64,000 nucleotides of DNA from the NCBI RefSeq assembly GCF_032062135.1, contig NC_092861.1, forward strand, positions 140,099,288 through 140,163,287, read 5' to 3'. Source of the stretch: Pyxicephalus adspersus. Its lineage: Eukaryota; Chordata; Amphibia; Anura; Pyxicephalidae. Below, one piece after another: positions 39,335 through 52,105 of the stretch. A model generated the notes under the pieces. It ran no database searches, was not told where the DNA came from, and saw only the letters and a program-made list of their open reading frames with translations. A program made the translations under genes and the position numbers. Position 1 is the stretch's first letter. Each line of letters begins with the position of its first letter.

Positions 39335-39629
39335 TTAAGCTACATACACACATGCAATGATTGTCTTTGGAAAGGATCTTTCACAATCATTTCCAACGAC
39401 AAACAACTGCACGATGCATTAACAAGTGCTGTACATACAGCACTGTCCTGCTCTATGGAGAGCAGGGGAGAGAACAACGGAGCGGCACCCCACTGCGCTT
39501 TCCCCCTTTCACTTGCATTATGATCGTTCGTCGTCTATCGTCCGTTAATCACACACCAGATTCTTGTACGATATCAGCCCTGAGCTGATTATCGGACGAG
39601 AACTATTGCACGTGTGTACGTAGCTTTAT
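39335..39629. mobile_element. Palindromic MITE, family P2, copy 1
   Basis: About 295 bp with inverted ends TTAAGCTACATACACACATG and GCACGTGTGTACGTAGCTTT. The interior holds a GC-rich block (GGAGCGGCACCCC) and nested inverted pairs such as CGATTATCGG-type sequences. No ORF of note. Confidence 0.78.
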
Positions 39630-39783
39630 GAAAGGGCCCCTTCAACTGTTGAAACAATGGAATTTGTTTTGTTTCTAGCAGATAAATGTGATGGGATTTT
39701 TTTTGTATTGTAAGTAGTTAGAGCCATGAAATCTGAAAAAGATAAAAATAATGCAATTATTGACCTGCATTATATGTTTAGGC

Positions 39784-40001
39784 CAGTGTTATTTAACTTT
39801 TTTAACTTGGGGGAACCCTTGGAATAACTTTCAGGTCTTCAGGAAACCCCTTGTATATTTACTACATATTAATCTCATAATACATAAATTATAGATAGCC
39901 AAATCATCAATTAATGGTGTCAGTGGTAACTGACCTGAGAAATAGAAATTGCTCAAGGGACCTCTGATAACCTTTGAAGGAACCCTGGTTGAGAAACACT
40001 G
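39784..40001. mobile_element. hAT-type (Charlie-like) MITE with 8-bp target duplication
   Basis: A 218-bp element beginning CAGTGTT and ending AACACTG, with imperfect terminal inverted repeats of about 30 bp containing the GGGGGAACCCTT / AAGGAACCCTGGTT motifs typical of MER5-like hAT elements. It is flanked by gtttaggc (39776-39783) and gtttaggt (40002-40009), a 7/8 match that fits the 8-bp target duplication of hAT transposons. It is too short to encode a transposase. Confidence 0.8.
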
Positions 40002-41291
40002 GTTTAGGTTGTCCTAGCTGAACAACAATGATTTATCAAGAAAATTCAATGCTGATGATTGATTTCTGAAAATGGGCAGCCAGAAGATACCAATATGGCC
40101 AAAAACACAATCATGTAATGTCATATGGGTCATGTGATGATCATGTCAGGTCTTTGGCTGACCTTATTCCTGCAAAGGTTGCACTGTGGAGATAAACCAA
40201 TCTAGGGCGGGTTTATTGCTTTAAATTAATCTTATTTTATGACTGGGTAGGCTTAATGAATAGCTGTTATTTACTCTTCAGTTGTAAAATGTGGAGTAAA
40301 ACAAGCAGGGGATTGGTAACTAGGTGTAAAAGTCTGCAAGATTCCATTAGCTGTGGGAACACAAAGAACGCAGATTGCATGGCATTATTCCAAACATAGA
40401 ACTCCTTCACATTATGTGAGGTTCAATACACCTACTTTACATGTCTCTGTTTTTACATAATCACTGGGTAATAAATCTCACTGTAAAACTAGTTCTGTCC
40501 CATGTGTGGTAACCTTTTACTCCTTAAGTAAATCAATAGATTAGAAAGAGACACATCTGCTATAAACGGATTTTCATCACATATTTAAGTCACCCTATCA
40601 CATACAAAAATGCATCAGAAACATTTAAACCTGTAGAAAGTACCTTTCCTTATGGCCAGGCCGCTGAACTTCACACTAAAAGTCCACTGGGAGACAGCAT
40701 TTCTAGGGGAAAAACCCTCCTTGGTCTCCCACCCTGCTGACCTCCTATTAAATAGTAAAATACCTGTAATGGTATGAGGTTAGCCGGTTGAACCGGGAGT
40801 AGCAGGAGCTTCAAGGGTTCCAGGAGACCACCACTCCTGAAAATGTCAGTTTTCAAGTAGACGTCTGGGATAACAAATTCGTAGCAAGTTCAGCCCGGGC
40901 AGAAGGAAAGGTAAGAACTGTGTTTTTTTGAGAATCTTGGCCAGAAAGCAGTGGTCCTACTCCATTATATGCTCACCTCAGCTTCTTCTGGCCTGGACTT
41001 TTAACACTCAACTTTTTACCCTGAACCCTGGCTCAGCTGGCCTTCTTGAATCCATAAGGGTCTTATTAAACTTTATTTTAAAGAAGCAAATTTTAAAGAT
41101 TTATCCAGACTTTAACCTTATGTTTTTCCATTATTTTTAATTGTTTTTTATCTATTTATTTTAGGACCTCCGTTCATATCTCATGCCCTTGCCTGACTTT
41201 GCAAAATTCTGGTGTATGTATGCTTTGTGGGTTAGATCTACAACCACCTCCTTTGTTAAGGGGGATTACCCCATAGTAGTTTTTGTCTTTA

Positions 41292-41470
41292 TCTTCAGCC
41301 ATAAATGTTAATGAAGGTGTTCTTCTCCTGTGGCTTTATTACCCAATTATTTGTTATTTCTAGATGATTGAGAATCTAATGGAGAGGTGTGACACTATTA
41401 TTTGACGTTGTAATGGCCTTAGGTTTGTGATAAGGAGATCTTACCACTTGATTTGCCAAATAAGATTAAT
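41292..41470 (+). repeat. Dispersed repeat, copy 2
   Basis: Partner of 38516-38690, diverged by point changes and small indels; ends with an AAATAAGATTAATG stretch. Confidence 0.6.
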
Positions 41471-41965
41471 GTTTTATTCAAGTGGTACCTGGCACCCTCA
41501 CGTCCTTCCCATATTTTTCTAGATTATTTGACTCTTTGTTTTAGGAACTGCAAGACAGTAATTGTATAAATTGTATAAATTCCAGGTGTTTATATATTCT
41601 TATACAAAACAGAGTCGCGGACCTCCAAAGAATTCTTTGCAAAATAGGAGTGGGCATGCATGCCCATTCCCGAAACTGGCGACTTTCTTTTGGTCATCTT
41701 TTTCTTTTTGCATCCCTTACACAAACCTGAGTAATTGTTTCCCAATAAACCTCAGACTGTACCCATAGAATTTTAATAAGGTGCTTTTCAACCAGAACTT
41801 TATATCATCTTGCTCTCTTTTTTTCTTCCACTCCTTCTCTTCTAGTATATATTCATCGTTTATATCTTTACCTGCTAGGAACTTAAAACTGTTTTATCAT
41901 TATCTAGATCACTGTATTTTGTTGTGGTTTGTAACCAGAATAGTGACACTTTACCTGGTCAATTG

Positions 41966-42175
41966 GGCCTGATTTATTACGGTCTCAAAGGCTGGAGAGA
42001 ATACACTTTCATCAGTGAAGCTGGGTGATCCAGAAAACCTGTAATGGATTTCTCAAAATCATTTGCTAGCAAATATTTTAAACCCTTGACCAGATCCTTT
42101 CCAGGTTTGCTGGATCACCCAGCTTCACTGATGAAAGTGTATCTTCTCCAGCCTTGGAGTGTATTAATAAACCAG
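41966..42175. mobile_element. Palindromic MITE, family P1, copy E
   Basis: A well-preserved copy with both arms (AGCTGGGTGATCCAG and CTGGATCACCCAGCT). A second partial right arm (42176-42225, ending TATCCTCTCCAGCC) follows directly and is cut by a P2 element at 42226. Confidence 0.8.
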
Positions 42176-42225
42176 GGGTATTGGGATCTTCCAGGTTCAC
42201 TATTGAAAGTGTATCCTCTCCAGCC

Positions 42226-42522
42226 TTAAGCTACGTACACACGGCAGATTTTTATTGCCCGATAATCGGCATCGGCCAATTATCGGGCGAAAATCTTCCG
42301 TGTGTACAGTCGGTGTCGTCCATCGTCCGGACGACCGACCTGCCGGATCCACGGACGATGGACGACAGCCGATCGTAATGAAAGGGAAGGGGAGAGCGCG
42401 CAGCAGGGTGCCGCTCCGTCGCTCTCCCCCCTCCCCTCTCCATAGAGCATGAACGGTGCTGTATGTACAGCATCGTTCATGCATCTTGCAGCCCCTTGTC
42501 GTTGGAAAGGATCGTGAAAGAT
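42226..42522. mobile_element. Palindromic MITE, family P2, copy 2
   Basis: Same family as 39335-39629 but in reverse orientation. The left end is TTAAGCTACGTACACACGGC; the right end stops after GTTGGAAAGGATCGTG, so the terminal 25-40 bp are lost. It is the most G+C-rich copy and abuts a broken P1 arm. Confidence 0.78.
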
Positions 42523-45137
42523 CAATTGAAACAAAGTCTTTCGCTTACTAGTTTGATACCCTTTACATACATAACAGAGAAGATTGCCAGGATTGTCAAA
42601 TTTGCTTTAAATAATGTATGTCTATCTAAAACTTGCTCTATAGACACATAGCATTAAAGTCAGATACAACCAGGCAACTAGTATTCTTGGAAGGGGGTCA
42701 GAAATGCTACCCTCTTTTTTTCAACATTAGTTCCCTTTAAAGATTAGATTTAATTATGCTGATTTGATTATGTTCAGACCTCTGTTCTTCAAAGCTTTTG
42801 TGAGCCTGTTTTTTGCAAAAGCTTGAAATTTCTTTATAAAAATTAGTTTAAATGAAAATTAATGGGCCTGGTGTTTTATGCAGTTTACAGGTGTTAGACG
42901 ATTAGAATCGTTTATTCAGAAGCTCCATGTAGCTTCTAGGCTCCCAGGAGCGTCTATAGGCCACATTTTCCAGAAGCAGGTCTGAACATGTCCTAAATGT
43001 TTCATTTTCCCAATTAATAAAAGATGAAACCTAATTAGCTGCTTTGGTTGGGGTTTGCAAAAAACCAATCATTGAACAGCACTGCTAAAAGGAAACATTT
43101 GGTGGAAACTGTTTAATATTGAGAATACTTTACCAGTCTGCATTCCCTTTGTGATAAAAAGATATCAGAAATCAGATATGGTAAATAAATCTTTATTGTA
43201 GATCGGTATAAAGAGATAGCACCATATGCATCAATTATCATAAAATCCTGTTGGAGTTGGAGGTAAGTAGTATTTACTTTTTTTTTTTTAACATTTCCTG
43301 TGTTCTACCATCAGAAATGTCTATAAATAATATACCCAGGCTCCCTTCAAACGGTGCAGAAAGCCTATCCCAGACATAGAGCAAGCTGCAGCTATGTGCC
43401 CAGGAGCGGCAAACTGCACCACAGGGTAATTTGTCTGCACATGTTGCCTTTGCATTCAAAGTTGTGATGTGGTTCATATTCCAGAGGAGAAAAAACAACC
43501 ACATGGCTCAAAGTTACACGTCACTTCTAGGAACCAAATTGTAATGCAAACACAATACCAATGCAAAATTGATACCCAACTACTGCCATTCAGTTGATGG
43601 AGCAGTTGGGATCATGCATTAGCCTGCTGTACAATGCCACAGTCAACTGCATGTCAATAAGAATATATAACAAACTCTTTTTTTTCGGACTGTTAAGTCT
43701 TTATTTATCTATGTATTGCTCCAGGAGAATGTTTCATATATACTATAATGACTGTCAGCAATTAAGGGGTAACTTTCATTAAAAGAAAATAAATTCAGTG
43801 AGTCCCACAGTGCAGTTTCTTCCTGAACATGTAAAAAAAATATGCCAATCTCACCAAGTATTTTTTTTACATTCCAGGAAAGCCCCCTGTGCGCATGTCT
43901 GGGATCGCGCATGCACAGAAGTAGCAGCCCAAACCCTCTTGCGATATGTAACATATGTATCCAAGAAGGTGGCAGGTTTCCCCTTCAGTCTTTGCTGCCG
44001 CGCTCATTAGCCAACCTTTTATATAATGTTAAAAAAGGGATGATAGGTCTGCTTTAAAAAAATGAACAATAAAGTGGTTACCTATTTTAAAGAATTGTTC
44101 CTCATAATAGAAATAAGTTATTCAGTGTAAACATTAAAGTATTTTATTTTTCAGATTAAGAAGGTTTAAAATACTGCACAGTAAAGAACAAAAAGTGGCT
44201 GGTTACAGCTGCACGCTACGCTTTTTGCCTAATTATAAGGGTCTGCCTTGAGTCTTAGCTAGACTAATAATTTAAGGATTTGCATAGAGTAATATAAGTC
44301 TTTTGTTTCCAAGCACCGGCTATTTACACTCTCCAGATTTCATTTTAGAAATCATTAGCAGGGGATTATTAACTCCAGCACAAGGCAAATACAGCTTAAG
44401 CCTCTCCATTCTGCTGGAAGATTTCATTAAATAATAGCTTAAGGACAACTGTATTTAAAGAATGGAATAGTTCCATTGACACAAGTCCTTTACATTACAA
44501 TCTTACCTGTGGGAGGTTTGGGATTAGGGCTGTCGGAATGTCAAGCTGCAGCTTTCTTGGGAAGGTTTGTGTGTACAATGTGGACATCCCTTGTCCCAAC
44601 TCATGCTGGGAGGAGAGACTGGAGGGGTCTTTTCATTATAAATGCTAATGAGTTGGACTTCACACAGAGCCATCCTGAAACAAAACAACTGTTTTTCTAT
44701 CTCTTTAATTCTTGTTTGATTTCCTGCCCCCAGCGGATTCTCAGGCTGACCTCCTGGATACCCGAGCTGGGGTAAGCTTTAGGGCAGAACTTCCAAAGGA
44801 ATCTTCTTTACCTTCTGTCATTGTTCATGCCAATTGGTTACTGATTCTGGCTATATATCAGTGACAATACAATATAGGACTGGGAAGGCCACTGTATCCT
44901 GCATTTATATATAAAGTGTAACTAAACCCTACTATAATCACCAGTCTCCAATCCAGGGTGCTTCCATCTTCTTTCTCTTTCTAGATGGGACCTTCAGCCA
45001 ACTTGATTGGCCAGGCAAAGATGATAAAACTCCCACGAAGGCATATGGGAGTTCATTCAGTCCTGGCAAGCCAAGTGATTGCCGGGAATCTTGGCACCCG
45101 AGGTAAAGCCTCACATGTGCAGCTCAGTCTTTTTGAC

Positions 45138-45360
45138 CAGCGGTCCCCAACCTGTGGAGAAAATTTTGGTGGTCCACGGCTCTAGCCGGTGCACCTCCCA
45201 GTGGGGTTAGAAGAAGGACCCTGCTTGGGGGTGCCCGGGCCAGAGCTGCAGACCATGTCTCCCGTATGCATTGCAGGCTCAAGACGGTGGGAGAGCTGTG
45301 TCTCTGGACACAACACATCCACTCTTCCATTGCAGGCCCAGACCTATGATGGGAGAGTGG
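45138..45360 (+). mobile_element. Possible hAT-like element remnant
   Basis: It begins with CAGCGGTCCCCAACCTGTGG, similar to the 5' terminal repeat of hAT/Charlie elements. It is G+C-rich against its surroundings. No matching inverted end or transposase was found, so this is tentative. Confidence 0.35.
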
Positions 45361-46404
45361 AAATCATCTATACGTTTACTAATTGAATCCAAAATTGTGA
45401 ATTATTTGTAATTGTAATTATTATGTGAATTATGGGTAAAAGGTGGGTGAATCAGGGGTCAAACCATTTATAAACAGATCCCTATAAGTACCTACATTAT
45501 GTAAATTGTATTACCCCTCTTATATTGTTGGCTGTATTTGTTAGAATATATTTAACATCTTTTTGCAATGTATTTATTTTTATGCCTTTTATTAGCCTTT
45601 TATATACTTTTTATGTTTTCTGACATGTGTTTTTATATGTGTTTTATGTTGTGATGAATGTGGAGTTGTGAGCTCCGATATACATAGGATGTTTTCTCTG
45701 ATCTTGCAAAGATTGACCAGACTTGCTCCAATAGTGTGCTGCTCACGTCCTTTAATAATTTTAAATACCAAAGTAATTTATAAATAGTATAAAATATTTT
45801 AAAACAGGAAAACACTGCAAATAATCTCATTTTCAAATACTGTCTGTGCTGGAATGTGACAGGGTCTCTTTATTTAGAAAAATAATAAATAGGTAATAGC
45901 ATAGGTGAACTATAAAATTAATTATATACATAAAAATGTACAAAACACCCTTAAATGCGATCACCTGTTTTTATTTTATAACTTTGGTTTGGTGCTAAAA
46001 TTGTTTTTTATTATAATGTTTCCGTAAATAAGCGCACTTTTCATATTTTTTCCCAGAAAGATGTTTTCTGGACAATCAGTATGGAGGCACTTTGATCTTA
46101 CAGCACCTTGATCCACAAAACCTGATCAATGGTTTTAATTAGAATGTATTGCAGCTCTGTTTTTGATTATTGTGCTGCCTGCAGGAGGTCTCAGAGTTTT
46201 TCCAGAACTCATCCACTGTGTGAACGTGATTGGCCATTCCAGATGTTTTACTGGGACATTTTCTAATAATATCTTGTTTTTTCTTTTTTTTATATGGCTT
46301 TCCTTTGATTTATCTACTGTGAGTGTTTTACTTCATTGTACTACATACGTTGTAGACATGCAGTGTCTGAGATATACAAGTGTTTTTCGAATTTTTTAAT
46401 ATAT

Positions 46405-46728
46405 TATTTTTAATAACCTGTATTTACTATAGTGCCAACATATGATGTAGCGCTGTACAGAGTCCATAGTCATATCACTAGCTGTCCCTCAAAGGGGCTC
46501 ACAATCTAATGTCCCCACCATAGTCATATATCATTACCACAGTTCAAGGACAACTTTTTGATGGAAGGCCAATTAACCTTATTGCAAGTTTTACAGAAAC
46601 CAGGGCCCCCAGAGGAAACCCACATAAACATAGGGAGAACATACAAACTCCATGCACAATACTTGCCAAGATTTGAACATGGAATCCTAGTGCAGCAAAG
46701 ACGAAAGTGCTAGCCACTGAGCCCAAAA
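46405..46728 (-). mobile_element. tRNA-headed SINE-like element, full copy, minus strand
   Basis: Reverse complement of the element at 4439-4776. The tail end is at left (GTGCCAACATATGATGTAGC), then CTCACAATCTAATGTCCCCA, then the head GTGCTAGCCACTGAGCCC at right. Confidence 0.65.
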
Positions 46729-47409
46729 CAGTTCATGTGAAAAAGTGCTTACATTAAAAAATACTTAAAGTTCAACTTTTATTTTTTTTAACGTTTCCCT
46801 TACCTCAGGCTGCAATGTTCACCTCCCCTCTTGAGCCATTTATGTTATGATTCTTTCCAACACAGTAAGTCCTCAGTCTTTTGGGGTGAATGATGCTGAG
46901 GACGTCCTATGAGCATAGAGGGTTTTATAGACCTTCCATAGTAATACAGAAATAAGCACTGATATGGTCAGTGGTAGACATAGCCAACAGGGGGCCCCTG
47001 TGCAAAAAATAAATTTTGGCCCCTTCACTAAACTGACCCAGGTCCTTTGTGAGGGCCCGTTGGCAGAGGAGGGTGCGGGTTTTCGTGCAGCTGTATAACT
47101 TGTACCTTCCTATGTCTGCCACTGAATGTGAAAACTCCCTGCATCACAAAGAACATCTCCACATCGGGAGAAGTTATGAAGAAGACTCAATGACCCCAAT
47201 ACATAGAGGGATGTGGTTATGAAATTCTTGGATAAATCTGAGAACAATGTACCTGATAACAGTCAACAGGGGCAGAGAGAGCACAAGTATTGTCAGGATC
47301 AACTGGATTTTTTATTAAAGTTTCTACTTACTGGAGAGATATGAAATCAATTTCAATAATATATTTAGTAGACCAAAAGGGAGCAAATAGGAAGTACGTT
47401 AATAGAATT

Positions 47410-47658
47410 TATATACACTTTAAGGCTACTTTCATACTTTGCGGTTGAGGTGCATTGCAGTAACACATGTTACTGTAATGTCTATTATGTGTGTTAGCAT
47501 ATTGCAGTTCCATAGATTTTTAATGGCACCCCAATACTCTAACCCAACAGACTTCTGACATACAAACATTGCAGTGCAACACAGCATACACTAATGTCCA
47601 GAATTGTGGTGTGCAGCGCTGGAGAAAAAGCTGCATTGCCCATTATGTTTATAGTAAC
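47410..47658. repeat. TGCATTGCA-rich dispersed repeat
   Basis: It contains GGTGCATTGCAGTAACACAT and several ATTGCAG/CTGCATTGC words in both orientations, like 6530-6725. The LINE at 47671 is inserted at its right end. Confidence 0.5.
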
Positions 47659-47670
47659 AGGCCATTCATT
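47659..47670. repeat. LINE target-site duplication, left copy
   Basis: The 12-bp sequence aggccattcatt is repeated exactly at 48242-48253, directly bordering the LINE fragment. Confidence 0.85.
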
Positions 47671-48241
47671 CTTTTATTGTAACACGTGTTTAATCAGTAC
47701 AACAGTTGGAAATCAAAAAAGGGTGGGGGGTGGATATTCAAGTGAAAGGGGGGGGGGGGGGGAATAGAACGAAATAGGGGAGGGAGTGTCTCAAGGATAT
47801 ACAAGTCCAAAAAGTCCTGAGTAGCAATAGATCCAAAAAAGTCCCAGTTGCAGTGATCTTGGTCTGGTTGAGAGGGGATGGTACCTGTGAAAAAGTCATC
47901 ACTTATGAGGAAGAAAAGGAAGAGTTAGGAAAACAGGGCATAATATTTAACACATCAATGACCTAATAGGATTTTATATTCATCAGATTCCTGAAATGCT
48001 ATCCAAGGAGCCCAGGTATATACAAATTTCTCGGTTGTATCATATATGCCAGAAGTAAGATCCTCCATCAACATAATTTTGTTAGCCTTATGAAGCCAGA
48101 GCTTAACAGTGGGAGGTTGAGTCTTCCTCCATAGCCCCTTTGGTTGCATTCAGGAGGTGTCTAAGCCCCAATTCTTATATACTTTCTGCATCCAGTCGTT
48201 AGTTGGAGAAGAAAGAATGTTGGGTCTCCAGAGATCTCCCA
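47671..48241 (-). mobile_element. 5'-truncated L1/Tx1-like LINE fragment
   Basis: The minus strand encodes the C-terminal end of a LINE ORF2. Around 48145-47955 it reads KLWLHKANKIMLMEDLT, then EKFVYTWAPWIAF, resembling the last residues of L1-clade ORF2 proteins. A further similar stretch upstream (GDLWRPNILSSPTNDWMQ, 48240-48185) is separated by one stop. A 3' UTR of about 280 bp follows, ending in an ACAATAAAAG tail that holds the AATAAA signal. The element is flanked by a perfect 12-bp direct repeat, aggccattcatt, at 47659-47670 and 48242-48253, the expected target-site duplication of a 5'-truncated LINE insertion. Confidence 0.85.
47738..47762. repeat. Poly(G) run in LINE 3' UTR
   Basis: About 16 consecutive G on the plus strand after AAGTGAAA (C run in LINE sense). 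Confidence 0.9.
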
Positions 48242-48253
48242 AGGCCATTCATT
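48242..48253. repeat. LINE target-site duplication, right copy
   Basis: Exact partner of 47659-47670, at the truncated 5' end of the minus-strand LINE. Confidence 0.85.
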
Positions 48254-49307
48254 TTTAATGTGTGCTTATAAAGAGTAAATGGGACTTAGTCTGCTGCCCA
48301 AAATGTTTGAAAAGTTACTATTAGCTCTCATTCACACCAGAGCATGGTGAGCTGTCACAAACGTGTTGTCATGAGCTGATGTGTCACATTGAAAAGCTCT
48401 TCAATATGAACGGCCTAAAACGCCCTTCAATGCTTGAGAATCTGAAGTTGTATTTTTGCATCATGGGTGACAGGAATTTCATAATCATTACTTCTCGTAA
48501 GTCTGTTGTGGAGTCAGTGGCAAAGATGGCGCCATCCAAGTATATAGTAATTACAGGTCCTGGTCTTCTCATTGCTGCAGGACAGCTGCACACAAATCTG
48601 TCTGTGTCATAATCAGCAAATATTTTGTGCATATTTGCTGATTATGGCACAAGCTCCCCTCCCATCAACAAGTTTAGTTCCCCACCAGAGTGAAATCTCT
48701 AGAAAGGCCTGGAGATGAGTTGAACATAATGAGGGTCTGCATGACTATGTGAACAGGAGAGTGGAAAAGAGTTATTATAAAAAGGGGGAAGTATTCTCGG
48801 AGAAATTGGTGGTAGAAAGTGGAAGGGAGGGGTGGTGGAGTGAAGAGAGAGGAAAGTAAGAAAACAGGAATTAGGGGGTCTTTCTTCCCCTCTCATCTTC
48901 CCATTTGGTTTTAGGGGGGTAGGGTTTGTGGCACTTATGTTCACAGTTTGGGGTGCTCAAGGGCAGTTTTTTTGGGTGGTTGAACCCATCTATGATATTG
49001 GAGCCTTGTAAGTCAGAAGGTGGGTGGGTGTTTTTGGGCTGCCGGAACTATTCCCTCCCGAACAATAATATTATGTGAGTGGCAGACACTTCTAAAGAGA
49101 AGAGTCTGTTAGGGGTTAGGGCCTTTGAGGACCTGCAACTTGACAATACAGTGTTAGGGTAATGGTAATATGTTATTTGGTTATATTTTATAAATTTGGT
49201 CATTTAAAGGTTTTATTTTGGTTATTAAAATGTAGCAAAGCAACATAAAAGTAACATAAAAAGTTTGGTACTGCAACTGGAGTCTCAGGTTATGTAAATA
49301 TTCCCTT

Positions 49308-49435
49308 AGATTGTAAGCTCTTTTGGGCAGGGTCCTCTCCTCCTGTGCCACTGTGTGTATCTCTGTTAATATACAGCACTGTGTAATATGTTGGTGCTTT
49401 ATATATAAAGTTTAATAATATTAATATTCAATAGA
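49308..49435 (+). mobile_element. SINE-like tail, second family
   Basis: TTAGATTGTAAGCTCTTTTG, GGGCAGGGTCCTCTCCTCCT, then GTAATATGTTGGTGCTTTAT and an A/T-rich end. Confidence 0.6.
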
Positions 49436-51810
49436 AGTCTCGGATGATGTGAATGTACTGTAGTGAAAACATGAAATGGTTAAGTATTCCGGATTGGGAC
49501 ATCACTGTATTTCCCAAAAACATTGTAGGTGGGGAGGGAAGTATCTGACCTCTGTTTTTCCTGTTGAGGTTTACTAGAAGGGAGAATGAATAATGATCAC
49601 ACTAAGATATATTGAAACCATCTTTCTTGCCTAAACAAGATAAAGGCTACATCAATGTCCTGAATGTCCCTATGGGAGTAACCTATTTGCTCCATGAATC
49701 AAAGCCTTCCTTGGTAGCCGGGAGAGCAGGATAAACTTGTGTTTCAGTGGTTGCAAATGGGAAATCCAATTTATGGAGCTATGCTTACTTTTTTTACTCT
49801 TGCTGCAATGACTTTACCCTATTCCCTGCTTCATTGACATTTGATCTTTGACTAAAGCTCGCACTGTTTAGAATTAACATCTGAGTGACCGTGGAGAAGC
49901 TTTGAGAAGAGAGAGGGACCTGGTTGGAGTTGTTAGGTATAGAAGACAGGATAGTTTGGAGAACACTTTGTTTAATACATATGTAAATCCAAGCACTAAA
50001 AATCTTATATATTCTCAAAGCTGATCACTGGGCAAACTAGAACACCCCCATCCCGCACCCTCCTTTCATTGTACATGGCAAAAAAACATATAAAACCCAT
50101 TTTACTTACTTAAAGCTCTGATCATGTGATGCTCCAGTCCCCAATTCTTCTGCCCTAAATTCTTCTTCTTTGTTTAGAGTGCTGGGGTATATATCACTAT
50201 CTATAGAAGGTGGACACTTTTTTAATGTCCGGGTGCAAAGGGCATTTCAGCATCCAGAGGGGTCAGATTATTGGGGGTTAGTCATGGGGGACATTCTGCA
50301 GTTTTGGATTATTAGTCCACACCTGGAAAATGCAAGAGAATTTAGGTAAGTATATCTGATGTAAAAAAGACCAGAAAATCAAGTGCTGCCAGATAGATTG
50401 GGAGTATAGGGGATGGGGTTAGAATTTTTTTTTGCCCAATAATAGCCTTAGTCAATGTCACGCCAAATGTAACTTTAATATTGGTAAACCTGATAATTGA
50501 ATGATGAATATGCACGAATCCTTGACCAAGGATTTTCTTTTATGGGGTATCAATCTTTTGCCCTGGTCTTCCAATGGTGTCCTTGTGTTGTCACCCCACA
50601 CATAGGCTGCTGCCATTAACTGCAATGGCCTTTTTGACGTTGCATCAATGTGACCCACTGCTGCCACAATTAGGGAACCCACAATGAGGAATGCAGCTAC
50701 CACCTTGAAGAATGCCATGCAATCATCTCTGGGGTGTACATAGACCGGAAGTGGATGCAAAAAAGCTCCCGAAGTTCAAAAGCACCAAAACCTAAAATTT
50801 AAAAAAATTAGTTGTGTAAATTGTTGTAAAAATGTTGTATGCTCACTACACAACATGCACAAAAGTGGCTGCTGCAGTTTAAAGGAAAAGAAGTCTAATC
50901 CTATAGATTCTCAAACAATGAGTTAGAAACTCTGTAAACTCTGTAAGCAATAAATAGGTTAAATTAGGCTGAAAGATATGGAAAAGTGAATCTAAAACTG
51001 TACCTTTAAATAATAAATATAAAATGTATCTTAGTAAGAAAATGTAAAGCATATTTTAGTCTTTAGTCATGCTCTTTTTAAATATATGGCTTGCATAACA
51101 CAGATTATGATTCTAAATTCACTGACCTGTTTACATATTTGACAATTAAACTACCTAAACTCTCTGGTTCTGCAGGCTTTAAAACAGAAGAAAAAAAAAA
51201 GAGTAAAGAAATGATATGAGGATTCTGTCACTCAGGCTTGAGAAAGGACTCGCTGATGACCTCAATGTGGATATTGCTGTGTGGTCATCAGCTGGTGGTC
51301 ACAGTGACTGTACCCCATGTGACTCATATTGTGTGGCCCAGTTGGATACATCTGGTTATTCTGTGATCGGGCCAAACAGCTGGATGTAAATATTTGTCAC
51401 CAGCTTTAGAAATGTATCTAAAACGAACAAAAACTCAGTTTGTTTATGGAAAATGTCCATCGCTTTTTTTGATTTGTAAGAGAGGTTTGATTTCTTTTTC
51501 CCTGTAAGAGATTTGGGGTGCTAGTAAGGCTGCTTCTCCTAACAGCTGTTGTAGTCACCAATATGGGAACCATTTATGGGTTATGGGTACCCCATTCTAC
51601 TAATGCCCATGCACGCACATATGCATGGATCACAGTCTTCTGCCTTTGGGCTTAACTGCGATCCCAGCTGCTCAGAGTTCGGGAAGTGGTGGATGCCATT
51701 GGAAGATTCACGTCATAGCCACAACTGCAACTGCACCGATTCTGGTTGCCTGTGGTGTGGTTTGCTGTCCCCAGCAGATTTACACCATATAGACAGATAT
51801 ATAGATATAT

Positions 51811-51812
51811 GA

Positions 51813-51867
<55 letters not shown>

Positions 51868-51868
51868 C
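51811..51868. repeat. (GATA)n microsatellite
   Basis: Roughly 12-13 perfect ATAG units; gives serine/isoleucine/tyrosine-repeat ORFs on the minus strand that are artefacts. Confidence 0.95.
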
Positions 51869-52105
51869 ATATAGAGTAGACATTAGAATGATAAAACACC
51901 CATAGTTTGAAAAGTCTGCTTTGCAAATAGTAAACCTCACTGTAATGTAAATTATGTCTTTGCTGTTAGGGATAAACTCGTGGGCTTTCACTCTGTCACT
52001 AGGAAATGCTGGAGGGTTTCTTACAGTGGAGACAGAAGATACTTCCATTTAAAATCCTGAATCCAGATTTGTTAGTATATGGGAGAAAGTATTTAAGATC
52101 TTCTT

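Noticed and set aside
42200..42534. Four overlapping ORFs on both strands
   Set aside because: All are translations of the G+C-rich palindromic MITE P2, which has open frames on both strands for compositional reasons.
50458..50760. 100-residue minus-strand ORF with a VGHIDAT motif, recalling Harbinger-type nucleases
   Set aside because: Only a few residues match; the rest of the nuclease signature is missing, so the similarity is too weak to name.
51652..52048. Minus-strand ORFs with YLSIYLSI-type repeats
   Set aside because: Translation of the (GATA)n microsatellite.
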